Shown here piece by piece: positions 62,657-64,000 of a stretch of DNA of 64,000 nucleotides (the stretch's first letter is position 1; each line of letters opens with the position of its first letter). The position numbers were made by a program, and so were the translations under genes. The notes under the pieces were generated by a model. It made no database searches, was not told where the DNA came from, and saw only the letters and a program-made list of their open reading frames with translations. The stretch covers positions 689,783-753,782 of the forward strand of contig NZ_AFCF02000001.1 in NCBI RefSeq assembly GCF_000203975.2, given 5' to 3'. The stretch comes from Leisingera sp. ANG1 (GTDB lineage: Bacteria > Pseudomonadota > Alphaproteobacteria > Rhodobacterales > Rhodobacteraceae).

Positions 62657-64000
62657 TTACACGCCTGTTGCCGGGATGCCGGTGCGTTCCACCGGGCGCG
62701 GCGCGGTCAACTCTTTCCAGGTCGACAGCGCCTTGTTCACCGTGGTGTTGGGCTCCCGGGAAACGAACTTGCCATGGCCTTCCTGGCAGCGGATTTCGCC
62801 ATCATGCACCGCCACATGGCCGCGGGTCAGGGTAAAGCGCGGCAGGCCCTTCACCTCGTGCCCCTCGAACACGTTGTAGTCGATCGCGGACTGCTGGCTG
62901 GCGGCGGAAATCGTCTTGCGCTTTTCCGGGTCCCAGACCACCAGATCGGCATCGGCGCCCACCAGAACCGCCCCCTTTTTCGGATAACAATTCAGGATCT
63001 TGGCGATGTTTGTTGACGTAACCGCAACAAACTCGTTCGGGGTCAAGCGGCCGGTTTCCACACCGTGGGTCCACAGCATCGGCATCCGGTCCTCCAGGCC
63101 GCCGGTGCCATTCGGGATCTTGGTGAAATCGCCAACGCCCGTGCGCTTCTGTTCGGTGGTAAAGGCGCAATGGTCCGTCGCCACCACCGACAACGAGCCG
63201 GACTGCAGACCGGCCCAGAGGCTGTCCTGATGCTGTTTATTACGGAACGGGGGCGACATCACCCGGCGGGCGGCGTGGTCCCAATCCTTGTTGAAGTATT
63301 CGCTCTCATCCAGGGTCAGATGCTGGATCAGCGGCTCGCCCCAGACCCGCTTGCCCTGCATGCGGGCGCGGCGGATGGCCTCGTGGCTGTCCTCGCAGGA
63401 GGTATGCACAACATAAAGCGGTACGCCCGCCATGTCGGCGATCATAATGGCCCGGTTGGTCGCTTCACCCTCCACCTGCGGCGGCCGGGAATAGGCATGC
63501 GCCTCGGGTCCATTATTGCCTTGTGCCAAGAGCTTAGCGGACAGTTCTGCCACCACATCGCCGTTTTCAGCATGCACCATGGCGATGCCGCCCAGTTCCG
63601 CCAGCCGCTGGAACGACGCATAAAGCTCGTCGTCATTCACCATCAGCGCGCCCTTGTAGGCCATGAAGTGCTTGAAGGTGTTGATGCCCCGTTCTTGAAT
63701 CACGGTCTTGATGTCGTCAAAGACCTGCTCCCCCCACCAGGTGACAGCCATATGGAAGGAATAATCGCAGTTGGCGCGGGTGGATTTATTGTCCCAGCGC
63801 TTCAGAGCGTCCAGCAGGCTCTCACCCGGGTTGGGCAGAGCAAAGTCCACAACCATGGTGGTGCCGCCCGCCAGGCCTGCGCGGGTGCCGCTCTCGAAAT
63901 CATCCGAGCTGTAGGTGCCCATAAAGGGCATCTCCAAATGCGTATGGGGATCGATCCCGCCCGGCATCACATAACAGCCGGAGGCGTCCAGTTCTTCATC
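62657..64000 (-). CDS. hydA: Dihydropyrimidinase/hydantoinase, 5' end beyond the window
   Basis: Partial metal-dependent hydrolase: 447 residues of the C-terminal part are visible, the N-terminus being outside the right edge. Binuclear-zinc features are GGIDPHTHLEMPFMG (His-x-His), HFMAYKGALM (the carbamylated Lys in MAYKG), and YVVHTSCEDSHE, then VATDHCAFTTEQK. Substrate range of such enzymes covers 5,6-dihydropyrimidines and hydantoins. It is the first visible gene of the operon with the NMT1-type ABC transporter, supporting reductive pyrimidine degradation. Confidence 0.94.
   Translation of the reverse strand, partial: DEELDASGCYVMPGGIDPHTHLEMPFMGTYSSDDFESGTRAGLAGGTTMVVDFALPNPGESLLDALKRWDNKSTRANCDYSFHMAVTWWGEQVFDDIKTVIQERGINTFKHFMAYKGALMVNDDELYASFQRLAELGGIAMVHAENGDVVAELSAKLLAQGNNGPEAHAYSRPPQVEGEATNRAIMIADMAGVPLYVVHTSCEDSHEAIRRARMQGKRVWGEPLIQHLTLDESEYFNKDWDHAARRVMSPPFRNKQHQDSLWAGLQSGSLSVVATDHCAFTTEQKRTGVGDFTKIPNGTGGLEDRMPMLWTHGVETGRLTPNEFVAVTSTNIAKILNCYPKKGAVLVGADADLVVWDPEKRKTISAASQQSAIDYNVFEGHEVKGLPRFTLTRGHVAVHDGEIRCQEGHGKFVSREPNTTVNKALSTWKELTAPRPVERTGIPATGV

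Overview
The window looks like chromosomal DNA of a marine alphaproteobacterium of the Roseobacter group (Rhodobacteraceae; Leisingera/Phaeobacter-like). This is inferred from the high GC content, the many translationally coupled genes with ATGA, GTGA or TAATG junctions, and the gene families present: heterotetrameric sarcosine oxidase, TRAP transporters, CcmI, DUF1289, an RpoE/ChrR singlet-oxygen switch and ChrR-linked lipid genes. No rRNA, tRNA, CRISPR array or intact transposase was seen. The left edge carries the complete der gene. The right edge cuts through a dihydropyrimidinase gene whose start lies outside.

Layout. 0-4 kb (minus strand): a TPR membrane protein, a BamB-like lipoprotein and the GTPase Der, an envelope/ribosome assembly operon. 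3.9-9 kb: an RND efflux adaptor and pump. 9-19 kb: a small secreted protein, a chemoreceptor with a nitrate-sensing-type domain, an HMT1-type ABC exporter, a LysM protein, a LOG-family hydrolase, RarD, a host-attachment-type protein with a 66-residue partner, and Fe-superoxide dismutase. 18.8-20 kb: two tandem secreted paralogues of unknown function. 20-25 kb: the soxBDAG operon, which oxidises sarcosine to glycine, formaldehyde-level C1 units and peroxide. 25.5-31 kb: ccmI-ruvX-DUF1289, a DUF4265 protein, a PhyH-like oxygenase, a TauE/SafE exporter and dusA.

31-42.9 kb is the most interesting part. It holds rpoE-chrR and three transcription units around it: one SDR gene; a DUF1365-SDR pair; and a six-gene operon encoding an FAD desaturase-like protein, a Cfa-like methyltransferase (UfaM-like), a chalcone-isomerase-like protein, an MFS/GPH carrier, a DUF3833 protein and an FeS-BCP photolyase. 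Four sites of the form TGATCC-N18-TA sit before rpoE and the three other units. The locus therefore reads as a compact singlet-oxygen regulon combining DNA repair with methylated/furan fatty-acid synthesis. The segment from dusA to 44.5 kb is bracketed by two copies of a 32-bp dusA 5' sequence and carries GTAGCAC repeats just inside both ends. This is the pattern expected of an element integrated in dusA, although no integrase is visible. Near its two ends lie a decayed acyl-CoA synthetase gene and a frameshifted orphan gene.

44.5-48 kb: a TRAP transporter (dctP-terminator-dctQ-dctM). 48-57 kb: an acetate module of acs, adk, DUF4212 and a sodium:solute symporter, followed by a cNMP/CBS/DUF294 nucleotidyltransferase-like protein, a small membrane protein and a membrane-bound exonuclease. 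57-58.6 kb: a flavin reductase and a ferredoxin-like protein that appears truncated at both ends. 58.7-64 kb: an operon with dihydropyrimidinase and an NMT1-type ABC transporter, probably for pyrimidine or hydantoin use.
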